In this document: piece after piece, positions 34,935-41,993 of the stretch
Numbering within the stretch: position 1 is the stretch's first letter
Layout: each line of letters opens with the position of its first letter
Assembly: GCA_021647245.1 (NCBI GenBank)
Contig: JAKIVC010000027.1
Coordinates: 1-41,993 of the forward strand
Length of the DNA stretch: 41,993 nt
Direction: 5' to 3'
Source: Gammaproteobacteria bacterium
GTDB taxonomy: Bacteria > Pseudomonadota > Gammaproteobacteria > RBG-16-57-12
Notes under the pieces: generated by a model
The model's database searches: none
What the model was told of the DNA's origin: nothing
Seen by the model: only the letters and a program-made list of their open reading frames with translations
Made by a program: the position numbers and the translations under genes

Positions 34935-35846
34935 TTAATTGGCACTCTTCATGGCGTGGCCACCAAAGGCATTTCGCATCATGGATAACATCTTGTTGCC
35001 GTAGTCACCATTACCTTGGCTGGCAAAGCGTGCATGGATGGCGAGTGAGAGTACGGGTGCGTAGATACCTTGGTCGATCGCTTCAATGCAGGTCCAGCGT
35101 CCTTCGCCCGAGTCAGAAACGTAGGGGTCGATTGCGGTGAGTTTTTGATCCGCTTTGAGGAAGTCGGCAGTTAAGTCTAACAACCAACTGCGCACTACAG
35201 AGCCGTGACGCCATGACTCTGCAAGGGCTGCGAGATCGAGGTTGAACTCTTTCTTGCTCTCCATGATGGCAAAACCCTCTGCCATCGCCTGCATCATGCC
35301 GTATTCGATACCGTTGTGGATCATTTTGGTGTAGTGGCCTGAACCGCAAGGTCCGGCGTGAATCCAGCCATCTTTTTCGCTGGGCGCAAGTACTTTGATG
35401 ATGGGCTCAATGGTGGCAAAATTTTCCTTAGAGCCTCCCACCATCATGCAGTAGCCATTATCCAGCCCCCATACGCCCCCTGAGGTGCCCGCATCCATGA
35501 AGCTAATGCCGTGCTCGGCCAGCATCTGGTGGCGGCGCTGGGTATCGTGAAAGTTAGAGTTACCCCCGTCAATAACAATGTCACCTTTATTGAGTTGCGG
35601 AATCAGCTGTTGAATCATCTGCTCAGTCGGTTCGCCACAAGGGAGCATGAGCCAGATAATACGTTGTCCCTCCAGTTTGCTGATTGCGTCGTTGACTGAG
35701 GTTGCGGGAATCATTCCCTCTTCGGATGCTAAGGTGTTCACAATTTCTGGTGAACGATTAAAACCGATCACATCGATGCCGCCGCGACGGAGACGGCGGG
35801 CCATATTGCCGCCCATTTTACCAAGGCCGATGAGTGCCATTTTCAT
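34935..35846 (-). CDS. gnd: 6-phosphogluconate dehydrogenase (decarboxylating), short form
   Basis: Converts 6-phosphogluconate to ribulose 5-phosphate and CO2. The 303-residue protein belongs to the short (about 300-residue) YqeC/GndA-type group rather than the 470-residue enzyme of E. coli. It begins MKMALIGLGKMGGNMARRL (Rossmann GxGxxG). It has DAGTSGGVWG, the catalytic Lys/Asn region HYTKMIHNGIEYGMMQA, and a shortened C-terminal end with GNGDYGNKMLSMMRNAFGG. Short forms often prefer NAD+, but cofactor use was not judged here. It is the first gene of a gnd-zwf operon. Confidence 0.93.
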   Translation of the reverse strand: MKMALIGLGKMGGNMARRLRRGGIDVIGFNRSPEIVNTLASEEGMIPATSVNDAISKLEGQRIIWLMLPCGEPTEQMIQQLIPQLNKGDIVIDGGNSNFHDTQRRHQMLAEHGISFMDAGTSGGVWGLDNGYCMMVGGSKENFATIEPIIKVLAPSEKDGWIHAGPCGSGHYTKMIHNGIEYGMMQAMAEGFAIMESKKEFNLDLAALAESWRHGSVVRSWLLDLTADFLKADQKLTAIDPYVSDSGEGRWTCIEAIDQGIYAPVLSLAIHARFASQGNGDYGNKMLSMMRNAFGGHAMKSAN

Positions 35847-36005
35847 GGGTATAAATCCTTATGGTGAGTGGTTAGGGTTGGATTGCCATTATATTCGTCA
35901 TAGCGTCTTAATAGTTTAGTGATCTAGTCTCTTTTATAGCCTATTATTGTGGCGGGTAGGCATCTGAATTTTAAATGTTATATAACTAATGATAGGGGGA
36001 ACAGC

Positions 36006-36209
36006 ATGAAAATGCCGCAAGTACGTAAAATCGCCAAACAACGTGGTTTAACGGTGGGTAAGCTGAAAAAGTTTGAGCTGATCCGCATGATTCAGTCTCA
36101 TGAGGGTAATCATCCCTGCTATGCCACCGATGCGGATGGTGTGTGTAGAGAGCGCTCCTGTCTGTGGATTGACGACTGTTCCGGCATGGCGAAAAAGAGG
36201 GTTGGTTGA
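36006..36209 (+). CDS. Small SAP-like protein with four-Cys C-terminal motif
   Basis: A 67-residue protein. Residues 4-32 (PQVRKIAKQRGLTVGKLKKF then ELIRMIQ) form a SAP/Rho-N-like helix-turn-helix, a fold often used for nucleic-acid binding. Cys38, Cys47, Cys52 and Cys58 in the second half (NHPCYATDADGVCRERSCLW, then IDDC) could bind zinc or an Fe-S cluster. From memory this layout matches a widespread short proteobacterial family of unknown role. The ATG at 36006 with GGGGGA upstream is preferred over a start at 35949. It is divergent from gnd. Confidence 0.75.
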   Translation: MKMPQVRKIAKQRGLTVGKLKKFELIRMIQSHEGNHPCYATDADGVCRERSCLWIDDCSGMAKKRVG

Positions 36210-36363
36210 GGAGCCTCTGAACAGGTCATGAATATTTTATGCTGGCTGAAATCATCTTCATTTATTTATCCTGGATAAGGGTATCAGCAAGGCTTAACGG
36301 TTACTGCGCACTGAGTGCCTGGTTTTCTAACGTAAAGCGGGCCGCACGATAGCTAATCGAGCG

Positions 36364-36393
36364 ACTTCACCGCCTCAAACGGGGTGGTGAAGT
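36364..36393. terminator. Hairpin between SAP-like gene and VF530 gene
   Basis: ACTTCACC-GCC pairs with GG-GGTGGTGAAGT around a TCAAAC loop (11-12 pairs with small bulges). On the plus strand it is followed by GTTTTAG, and it lies just beyond the stop of the minus-strand VF530 gene, so it may terminate both transcripts. Confidence 0.6.
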
Positions 36394-36396
36394 GTT

Positions 36397-36627
36397 TTAG
36401 GTATCAGTGGGCCAGTGGGTTTTTAGGTAGAGGTTCTCTACTTTTTCTCTTGCCCAAGCTGTTTTGCGTAAAAACTTTAGGCTGGAGTTGATGCTGGGGT
36501 CTTTGCTGAAACATTTGATGTTAATGCGGTGTGCTAGTGCGTCCCAGCCGTACTTTTCAACCAGCTGGGTGACGACTTTTTTTAGCGTGATACCGTGCAG
36601 AGGATCTTGTTTGGGTGAGTCACCCAT
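36397..36627 (-). CDS. VF530 family protein (DUF2132), putative DNA-binding
   Basis: A 76-residue protein containing the conserved core [20 protein letters not shown], then [13 protein letters not shown] and [20 protein letters not shown], which matches the VF530/DUF2132 family. A structure of the Vibrio member suggested a DNA-binding-like helical fold; the biological role is unknown. Upstream in-frame starts at 36690 and 36642 would overlap the RRM gene more. The ATG at 36627 follows AAGG at good spacing and overlaps the RRM stop by eight bases. Confidence 0.85.
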   Translation of the reverse strand: MGDSPKQDPLHGITLKKVVTQLVEKYGWDALAHRINIKCFSKDPSINSSLKFLRKTAWAREKVENLYLKTHWPTDT

Positions 36628-36889
36628 TGGATGTGCCTTCATCGGTCGGTTTTGGTTCTGCTTTTTTAACGCGGATTTTTTGGCCCTCAATATCTTTGTA
36701 GTTAAGCGCTTTCATGGCGGCTTTCCCTTCTCCTGGTTTTGGCATCTCAACAAAGCCGAAGCCTTTTGAGCGACCGCTCACTGTGTCCATTACCAAGGTG
36801 CAGGATTGAACGGTGCCGTGCACTTCGAATAGCGTGCGAAGGGTCTCTTCTGTGGTGGTGCGCGAGAGGTTGCGAATCAGTAGTTTCAT
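36620..36889 (-). CDS. RRM-domain RNA-binding protein
   Basis: A single RNA recognition motif with a short charged tail, 89 residues. RNP2 is KLLIRNLS (residues 2-9) and RNP1 is KGFGFVEM (about residues 42-49), both with the expected aromatic and hydrophobic residues. The tail ([15 protein letters not shown]) is basic then acidic. Bacterial proteins of this kind are often cold- or stress-inducible RNA binders. It is followed by and overlaps the VF530 gene, and has its own promoter at 36918-36945. Confidence 0.9.
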   Translation of the reverse strand: MKLLIRNLSRTTTEETLRTLFEVHGTVQSCTLVMDTVSGRSKGFGFVEMPKPGEGKAAMKALNYKDIEGQKIRVKKAEPKPTDEGTSNG

Positions 36890-36917
36890 GGGTTTTCCGT
36901 CTGTTTATTGAGAAAGG

Positions 36918-36945
36918 ATTATAACTGAGCAGGCCACACTAACAA
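36918..36945 (-). promoter_or_regulatory. Promoter of the RRM-VF530 gene pair
   Basis: On the minus strand TTGTTA (36945-36940), a 16-base spacer and a perfect TATAAT (36923-36918) lie about 30 bases before the RRM ATG and begin right after the stop of the permease gene. Confidence 0.6.
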
Positions 36946-38145
36946 CTATTCTGTTCTTAGTGCTTCCACCGGGTCGAGTCTGGCGGCGTGTCGTGCGGGC
37001 AGCACCCCGGCAATCAGGCCGATGAAGGCAGAGAGCAGTATTGAAGCGATCACATAGCTCCAGGCGATATTGACCGGCAGTGCCGGTAGTAGCCAACTAA
37101 GCAGGAGTGCCGAGCCAAGGCCAATGCCGAGCCCGAGGATGCCGCCAACAAGTGCTAATAGAATCGCTTCGCCCAAAAATAGAGTAAGAATTTGCCGTCG
37201 TCGTGCACCGAGGGCGCGTAACAGGCCAACCTCTGAGGTGCGTTCGTTGACCGCAATGGTCATGATGGTGAGCACGCCGATAGCGCCTACCAGTAGTGAA
37301 ATTGAGCCGATCACCGCCACTGCAAAGGTGAGGGTGTTGAGTATTGAGCCAAGCACCTCCAGCATCTCTTGTTGGGTGATGATGGTGAAGTCTTCCCGGC
37401 GATGGCGCTGTTTCAGGGTTTTGCTGATTTCTGCAGTGAGCTCATCAATGTCGGCAGCTGGGTGGTAGAGGAGGTCGATCTCCATCAAGCTTTCACGGTT
37501 AAACATTGCCAGCGCTTTAGCGGCGGGAATGTAGACAGCATCATCCATGTCGAAACCCAATATCTGCCCTTTTGATGCCATTACGCCAATAACACGATAG
37601 CGTTCATTGGCTATTTTTACGCGCTCACCTACGGGGTTCTGGTTGGGGAATATTTCATTGGCGACCTTATGCCCGAGCACCACAAATGATCGTGCACTGC
37701 GTGAATCATCGGGGGGAAGGAACTGCCCAAGGCTGATCTCAAGGCTCCACACCTCCCGGGTGGCAGCACCCACACCCAAGATGGTGGTATCACGTGCCAG
37801 GGGGGCGGCCTCCACTTTTGCCGCACCTTGCACGACCGGTACTGAGGCGATGATATGGGGGATTCGCAGGAGTGCTTCGGCATCTTCGATGGTCAGGGGG
37901 CGGGTATTGGCAAATGTGCTGGTTGATCCGCCGTGGGTTTCACTCTTGCCGGGGGTAATGCCGATGATGTGTGTGCCAAACTGGGTGAATTCAGAGAGTA
38001 CGAAGCGGTGAATGCCCTCGCCGATGGCTGTCAATAGCACCACCGAGGCGATACCGATGGCGATACCCAGTGTGGTCAGTATTGAACGGGTTCGGTAACT
38101 GAATACGGAACTGAGCGAGAGGCGGAGTAGGTCGGAGAGTTTCAT
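36946..38145 (-). CDS. MacB/FtsX-type ABC permease (second of two)
   Basis: A 399-residue permease with one N-terminal membrane helix (SILTTLGIAIGIASVVLLTA), a periplasmic MacB-PCD-like domain (to about residue 270) and three C-terminal helices in the FtsX pattern. The ERTSEVGLLRALGARRRQI coupling loop and the final LPARHAARLDPVEALRTE are typical. It lacks a fused ATPase. The ATG at 38145 follows GAGG and sits one base after the previous permease gene, making them cotranscribed. The two permeases share family motifs but differ in much of the periplasmic domain, so the transporter is probably a heterodimer. Confidence 0.9.
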   Translation of the reverse strand: MKLSDLLRLSLSSVFSYRTRSILTTLGIAIGIASVVLLTAIGEGIHRFVLSEFTQFGTHIIGITPGKSETHGGSTSTFANTRPLTIEDAEALLRIPHIIASVPVVQGAAKVEAAPLARDTTILGVGAATREVWSLEISLGQFLPPDDSRSARSFVVLGHKVANEIFPNQNPVGERVKIANERYRVIGVMASKGQILGFDMDDAVYIPAAKALAMFNRESLMEIDLLYHPAADIDELTAEISKTLKQRHRREDFTIITQQEMLEVLGSILNTLTFAVAVIGSISLLVGAIGVLTIMTIAVNERTSEVGLLRALGARRRQILTLFLGEAILLALVGGILGLGIGLGSALLLSWLLPALPVNIAWSYVIASILLSAFIGLIAGVLPARHAARLDPVEALRTE

Positions 38146-38146
38146 G

Positions 38147-39352
38147 TTAACGCCTCGCCAATGCGGTGACCGGGTCCAGTTGTGCCGCATGTTTGGCGGG
38201 TAGTACACCAAATAGAATGCCACTGCCTAGGCAGATACCCAGGGCGGCGCCAATTACCCAGCCTGGCGGGGCGATGGGCAAGGTGGGGTAGAGCTGCGCC
38301 AATAGCTCCGAAACCCCGATGCCAAGTGCAATGCCAATTAAGCCACCCAGTAGTGACAGCAGCGCTGCTTCACTGATAAACAGCCACAGGATCTGCCTTG
38401 ACGAGGCTCCCACTGCTTTGAGTAGACCAATTTCGGCACGACGCTGGCTAACGGAGATCAGCATCACGTTCATGATCAAGACCCCGGCCACCAGCAGGCT
38501 GACGCTGGCGATTCCGGCGACGCTCATGGTGAGTGCGCCCAAAATACGGTCGAAGGCATTCAATACGGCATCCTGTGTGATCACCGTAACATCCTCTTCG
38601 CCATCATGACGCTTGGTGATCAATGCCACTGTGTCGTCGCGTACCTGTTCAATGTTTTCACGATTACGTGTGTGAATTAGAATGCGAAATAGTGAAGGGG
38701 TGTTAAACAACTGCTGCGCCGATGCAACCGGAATAATGACGATTTCATCCCGATTGATACCCATTGCAGTGCCTGCTGAACGGGTCACGCCAATCACACG
38801 AAAGCGGTAATTTTCGATACGGATCCACTCGCCTAGCGCCGGTTGAGTGCCGAACAGCTCTTCACGTATTTTGGCACCGATAACCGCCACCGGGCTGGTT
38901 TTTCGCGGGTCGATATCGGGAAGGAATTCGCCCTCTGCCAGCTCGATGTCCTGGATGGCAGCCAGTGCATGGTTGCTACCAAAAATGGTGGTTTCCCGTT
39001 CACGCCGTCGCCAGTCGATGGGAGCACTACCCACATTGATAGGTGCAATATGGGTGATGCCGGGAATGCGTTTCAGCGCCATGGCATCTTCGATGGTAAG
39101 GTCGTTAGGTGCTTCGCCTACTACGGGTGGTAAGGCTCCTGTGGTCTCGGCTTTGCCCGGGAATACAATGATTAGATTGGTGCCCATGGAGCTGAATTCG
39201 TTGATAACATAGTTGCGGGCACCTTCACCCAGCGAGGTGAGGATAACGACAGAGGCGACACCAATGGCAGTGGCCAGCAGCATCAGGCTGAGGCGCAGCC
39301 GATGGGCACGAAAGGTGGTGAGAGTGTAGTTGAGGGTATCAGTAAGTGTCAT
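38147..39352 (-). CDS. MacB/FtsX-type ABC permease (first of two)
   Basis: A 401-residue permease with the same layout: an N-terminal helix (LRLSLMLLATAIGVASVVIL), a periplasmic domain, and three C-terminal helices with QRRAEIGLLKAVGASSRQI and an ending LPAKHAAQLDPVTALAR. It lies five bases after the ATPase gene. The ATG at 39352 gives a start MTLTDTLNYTLTTFRAHR matching the family, while an ATG 42 bases upstream would overlap the ATPase. Substrate is unknown: the family exports lipoproteins, peptides, antibiotics or siderophores. Confidence 0.9.
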   Translation of the reverse strand: MTLTDTLNYTLTTFRAHRLRLSLMLLATAIGVASVVILTSLGEGARNYVINEFSSMGTNLIIVFPGKAETTGALPPVVGEAPNDLTIEDAMALKRIPGITHIAPINVGSAPIDWRRRERETTIFGSNHALAAIQDIELAEGEFLPDIDPRKTSPVAVIGAKIREELFGTQPALGEWIRIENYRFRVIGVTRSAGTAMGINRDEIVIIPVASAQQLFNTPSLFRILIHTRNRENIEQVRDDTVALITKRHDGEEDVTVITQDAVLNAFDRILGALTMSVAGIASVSLLVAGVLIMNVMLISVSQRRAEIGLLKAVGASSRQILWLFISEAALLSLLGGLIGIALGIGVSELLAQLYPTLPIAPPGWVIGAALGICLGSGILFGVLPAKHAAQLDPVTALARR

Positions 39353-39356
39353 GGCA

Positions 39357-40040
39357 TCACCGGCGTAGATGTTCGGTGATCTGTCCATCGACAATACGAA
39401 TCTGCTCGTGGGCGCGTGCGCCTAATTCAGGGTCGTGGGTGACCATGATCAGGGTGATGCCACCACTATTGAGCCGTTCAATGATTTCCATCACTTCGTG
39501 GCCATTTGCACGGTCCAGGTTACCGGTGGGTTCATCGGCAAGGATGATTTTGGGTTGCATGATGGTGGCGCGGGCAATGGCGACACGTTGGCGCTGCCCC
39601 CCTGAGAGTTGGTCGGGGCGATGCTCTGCACGGTCAGTAATACGGTAATCAGAGAGTAATTTGTTGGCACGTTGGTGGCGCTCGGTGGGCTCGATACCGG
39701 CTAGCAGCATCGGTAGCTCAATATTTTCCCGTGCAGTCAGGCGAGGTACCAGGTGGAAAAATTGAAACACAAAGCCGATCTGCTCTCGGCGTACCGTAGC
39801 TTGCTCATCATCACTGAGTGCGGTGGTTTCGCGGCCATTGAGTAGGTACTCTCCTGCGGTTGGTCGGTCGAGTAAGCCAATCATATTGAGCAGGGTAGAT
39901 TTGCCAGATCCGGAAGGCCCCATTATCGCCATATACCCCCCTTGCTCAATGGTGAGGTCGATATGGTCAAGTGCTTTGACGCGTTGTTCACCCACCTGGA
40001 AGTGGCGCGCAATTCCGTTGAGTTGGATGATTGGCGACAC
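39357..40040 (-). CDS. ABC transporter ATPase, MacB/LolD class
   Basis: A 227-residue stand-alone ATPase with Walker A GPSGSGKST, Q-loop FVFQFFHLVPRLTARENIEL, signature LSGGQRQRVAIARA, Walker B IILADEPTGNLD and the switch His in MVTHDPE. It belongs to the MacB/LolD group that drives FtsX-type permeases by mechanotransmission. The start is GTG at 40040, two bases after the adaptor gene, and the gene is followed by the two permeases. Confidence 0.95.
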   Translation of the reverse strand: MSPIIQLNGIARHFQVGEQRVKALDHIDLTIEQGGYMAIMGPSGSGKSTLLNMIGLLDRPTAGEYLLNGRETTALSDDEQATVRREQIGFVFQFFHLVPRLTARENIELPMLLAGIEPTERHQRANKLLSDYRITDRAEHRPDQLSGGQRQRVAIARATIMQPKIILADEPTGNLDRANGHEVMEIIERLNSGGITLIMVTHDPELGARAHEQIRIVDGQITEHLRR

Positions 40041-40042
40041 GG

Positions 40043-41185
40043 TCAGTCTGCCTTGGCCATAGGTTGTACCGGCATCTCTTCTTTCAGTTCGATGTTGCCA
40101 CTGGGTAGAATAATCTGCTCGCCTTCGCTAAGCCCGCTGATGACCTCGCTGGTTTGCCAGTTGCTGAGTCCGATCTCCAGTGGCCGCTTCTCCAGCTTAC
40201 CCTCAACATAGAGCCATACATTGTCATCACGCAGCAGTGCCGTGTTAGGAATCCAAAGCGTGTCAGTGTGGCGCTTGAGAATAACTTCTACATCGGTTGA
40301 GTAGCCCGGCAGCATCTGCTGTTCAATTTTTGGATCACTAAATTCAACTTCGACCTCAACGGTGCGAGCCTGCTTTTCCAGGTCGAGAACATACGGGGCA
40401 ATCCGGCGCACGGTGCCGCTAAAAGTCTCCCCCGGAAAGGCATCTAGAGTGATTTTGGCTTGCATACCTGCCTGTACCGCAGGGGCATCAATTTCATCAA
40501 TGGGTGCTGAGATGTAGAGGCAGCCCTTCTCGATAATATCGATACTGCCACCCCTAACACCCTCTGTGGAGAGTGGCGCGAGCACCTCACCTAATTCGGC
40601 ATGCACTTCGGCTATGACTCCATCAAAAGGTGCGTTGAGCGAGGTGCGTTGCAGCGCGGCCTCAGCTACCTGGCGCTGAGCCTTGGCCACCTCCACAGAG
40701 GCATTGGCGGCACGACAGGAGGCATCACGGGCGATGGCATTATTTTGTGCTTGGTCATAACTCTCCTCAGATGAAAGTCCTTTGCGCTGTAACGTTTTGA
40801 TGCGCTCCGCATCACGCTGTGACAGCTCAGCGATAACACACACCTCATCAGCTTGCGCTTTGGCCGCATTAGCTTGGCTGTGGGTGAGCCTTAGCTGTGC
40901 CGCCAGATCATCACTCCACAGAGATAACAACGGTTGACCCGCTTTAACGTTATCACCCTTTTTGACCCGCAGCTGATCGACGCGGCCACTGATAATAGGG
41001 GCGATATGGCTGCGTCGACAAGCCATAATCGTACCGGTACGGGTGTTGGCAATAGTGGATTCAACGCTGCCAGAGGTGACGGTGTGGAGGTTAACCTCCA
41101 CCGGGGGAGTGCGGTTTATCCACCAGAGTGCGACCGCGATTAAACCGATGATGCCAATGTATATTAAACGACGAGATAAACGCAC
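40043..41185 (-). CDS. Periplasmic adaptor (MacA/HlyD-like membrane-fusion protein)
   Basis: A 380-residue membrane-fusion protein with an N-terminal anchor (LIYIGIIGLIAVALWWI). The lipoyl halves (RVDQLRVKKGDNVKAGQPL and LNAPFDGVIAEVHAELGEVL) flank an alpha-helical hairpin of about 80 residues, and a beta-barrel region follows. It would connect the MacB-type permeases with an outer-membrane channel, but no TolC gene is in this operon. The start is GTG at 41185, preceded by GAGGGAG. It is the first gene of the four-gene exporter operon. Confidence 0.92.
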   Translation of the reverse strand: MRLSRRLIYIGIIGLIAVALWWINRTPPVEVNLHTVTSGSVESTIANTRTGTIMACRRSHIAPIISGRVDQLRVKKGDNVKAGQPLLSLWSDDLAAQLRLTHSQANAAKAQADEVCVIAELSQRDAERIKTLQRKGLSSEESYDQAQNNAIARDASCRAANASVEVAKAQRQVAEAALQRTSLNAPFDGVIAEVHAELGEVLAPLSTEGVRGGSIDIIEKGCLYISAPIDEIDAPAVQAGMQAKITLDAFPGETFSGTVRRIAPYVLDLEKQARTVEVEVEFSDPKIEQQMLPGYSTDVEVILKRHTDTLWIPNTALLRDDNVWLYVEGKLEKRPLEIGLSNWQTSEVISGLSEGEQIILPSGNIELKEEMPVQPMAKAD

Positions 41186-41461
41186 ACTACTCCCTCTTGA
41201 TTATCCGAATAATTCATAATCGCTGACACGGAACCCTCTCGAAAATTTTCCTGAAAAATCTAAACACGCTGAATAGTGACAATAAATTAAGATACTCGAG
41301 CTCAGTTCTGAGGGTAAATTAATTGTATGCCTAAATCAGCTTTTCTGCTGACATAAAGCAGATGTATGTGTGCTGATATGTGTAGGCGATTATTTTGATG
41401 AAGTATGAGGCTTTTGATGCCGATACTGTTGTTGAATGTTCGACTAATTGGGGGTAGGTAA
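41186..41461. other. Divergent intergenic region between exporter operon and receiver gene
   Basis: About 276 A/T-rich bases without a gene. It must hold promoters for both directions. A short hairpin TCAGC-TTTTCT-GCTGA is present near 41337-41352. No reliable -35/-10 pair was identified. A GGGGTAGG site precedes the plus-strand ATG at 41462. Confidence 0.4.
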
Positions 41462-41869
41462 ATGGCTACACAGGAGTTTGATTTTGCCACGGGTAAGGTG
41501 GTGGATGTGGCTTGTCGGCAGCTGATGGTTCTGAGTGGCTGTGAAGAGACCAGCGAGCGGGTTGAGACGTATGCAAGGGGGAACCGCTATAAGTTTTTGG
41601 GGAAATCAGCTGATTTACGCCAAGCGCTTGAGTTGGTGAGAAAATTTAAGCGAGGCCTGTTTTTTCTGGATGCGGATACCCAGGGGGTGGATGCACTCTC
41701 CTTAATCAAGGTTTTAACTGATAAAGCACCGTTGTTTAAGGTGATTTTGATGAGCCAATCACCGACGAAAGCGCTGTTAAGTGAGGGGCGTGAAGCGGGC
41801 GCGGCGGGTTTTTTGGCAAAGCCACTGAAGATTGATGTCATGGAGAAGACCATAAAGCAGATCACCTAG
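41462..41869 (+). CDS. Stand-alone receiver-like domain protein (degenerate)
   Basis: A 135-residue protein whose second half matches a response-regulator receiver domain. Asp70 in GLFFLDADTQG is the likely phospho-acceptor. VILMSQS supplies the Ser/Thr (Ser98), and GAAGFLAKPL carries the conserved Lys120. The usual acidic pair at the end of the first strand is missing: the strand LMVLSG is followed by CEETS. No output domain is present. It may be a CheY-like adaptor, or a pseudo-receiver that is not phosphorylated normally. It is followed at once by a long inverted repeat. Confidence 0.7.
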   Translation: MATQEFDFATGKVVDVACRQLMVLSGCEETSERVETYARGNRYKFLGKSADLRQALELVRKFKRGLFFLDADTQGVDALSLIKVLTDKAPLFKVILMSQSPTKALLSEGREAGAAGFLAKPLKIDVMEKTIKQIT

Positions 41870-41940
41870 ACTTTATGTATTAACTCGCCACCAGCTTAAT
41901 TATCCATAATATGGATTGTTGGCGAGTAAATACATAAAGT
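41870..41940. repeat. Long inverted repeat directly after the receiver gene
   Basis: The 21-base arm at 41870-41890 (begins ACTTTATGTATT) is the reverse complement of 41920-41940 (ends AATACATAAAGT) with one mismatch. A second, inner palindrome ATCCATAATATGGAT lies at 41902-41916. No T-run follows. It could act as a terminator, an mRNA-stabilising hairpin or a small mobile repeat. Confidence 0.75.
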
Positions 41941-41957
41941 CCGATGGTATTAGACAA

Positions 41958-41993
41958 TCATTATTCCAGAAAAAAAGACTTCTGGAATAATGA
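41958..41993. repeat. Perfect 14-bp inverted repeat at window end
   Basis: TCATTATTCCAGAA (41958-41971) and TTCTGGAATAATGA (41980-41993) are perfect reverse complements around an A-rich eight-base loop. It reaches the window edge, so it may be longer. The minus strand has a run of seven T in the loop, which is not a standard terminator layout. Confidence 0.7.

Overview
The window is a stretch of chromosome from a gammaproteobacterium. Two conserved blocks have a gene order like that of Pseudomonas and related non-enteric gammaproteobacteria: dapA-bamC-(metallo-beta-lactamase)-purC, and nadB / rpoE-rseA-rseB-rseC-degP followed by lepA-lepB-DUF4845-rnc-era-recO-pdxJ-acpS. Base composition looks moderate and even. 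GTG and TTG starts are used fairly often. Genus cannot be fixed from the sequence alone.

Layout. 1-148: the 5' end of an IS1380-like transposase running off the left edge. 485-4012: dapA, bamC, a WalJ/YycJ-type hydrolase and purC. 4073-6013 (minus): an HDOD signalling protein and ygfZ. 6130-9972: the succinate dehydrogenase operon sdhCDAB with its flavinylation factor sdhE and a ygfX-like membrane protein. 9980-11605 (minus): nadB. 11731-16194: the sigma-E envelope-stress operon with a visible sigma-E-type promoter. 16341-22786: a compact run of translation, secretion, RNA-processing, repair, PLP and acyl-carrier-protein genes, many overlapping by 4 bases.

22787-33437 is more accessory. It holds an initiator tRNA-fMet gene with an unusual first base pair, a decayed IS3-type orfA, and a copper/silver module. 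The module has a CusS/CusR two-component pair divergent from a CusC-CusB-CusA RND efflux system, followed by a His-rich secreted protein. The shared regulatory region carries three dyads exactly 21 bp apart. A heparan-acetyltransferase-like membrane protein and a gene-free stretch follow. That stretch contains a nested palindrome and a 167-bp foldback (MITE-like) element with perfect 15-bp terminal inverted repeats.

33438-35846 (minus) carries zwf and a short-form gnd. After a small SAP-like/Cys-motif gene comes a minus-strand MacA/MacB-type exporter operon (adaptor, ATPase, two separate permeases). An RRM RNA-binding protein and a VF530 protein lie downstream, with their own promoter. The right edge has a stand-alone degenerate receiver-domain gene followed by two long hairpins.

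How it fits together. The core genes cover lysine and purine biosynthesis, TCA/respiration, NAD and PLP synthesis, and envelope quality control. The copper module would sense periplasmic Cu/Ag through CusS, activate CusR at the divergent operators, and pump metal out through CusCBA, with the His-rich protein as a candidate periplasmic buffer or chaperone. I saw no CRISPR array, rRNA or prophage. Nothing here is clearly a wholly new system. The least explained items are the three-dyad operator, the His-rich protein, the two-permease exporter, the foldback element, and the receiver gene with its hairpins.
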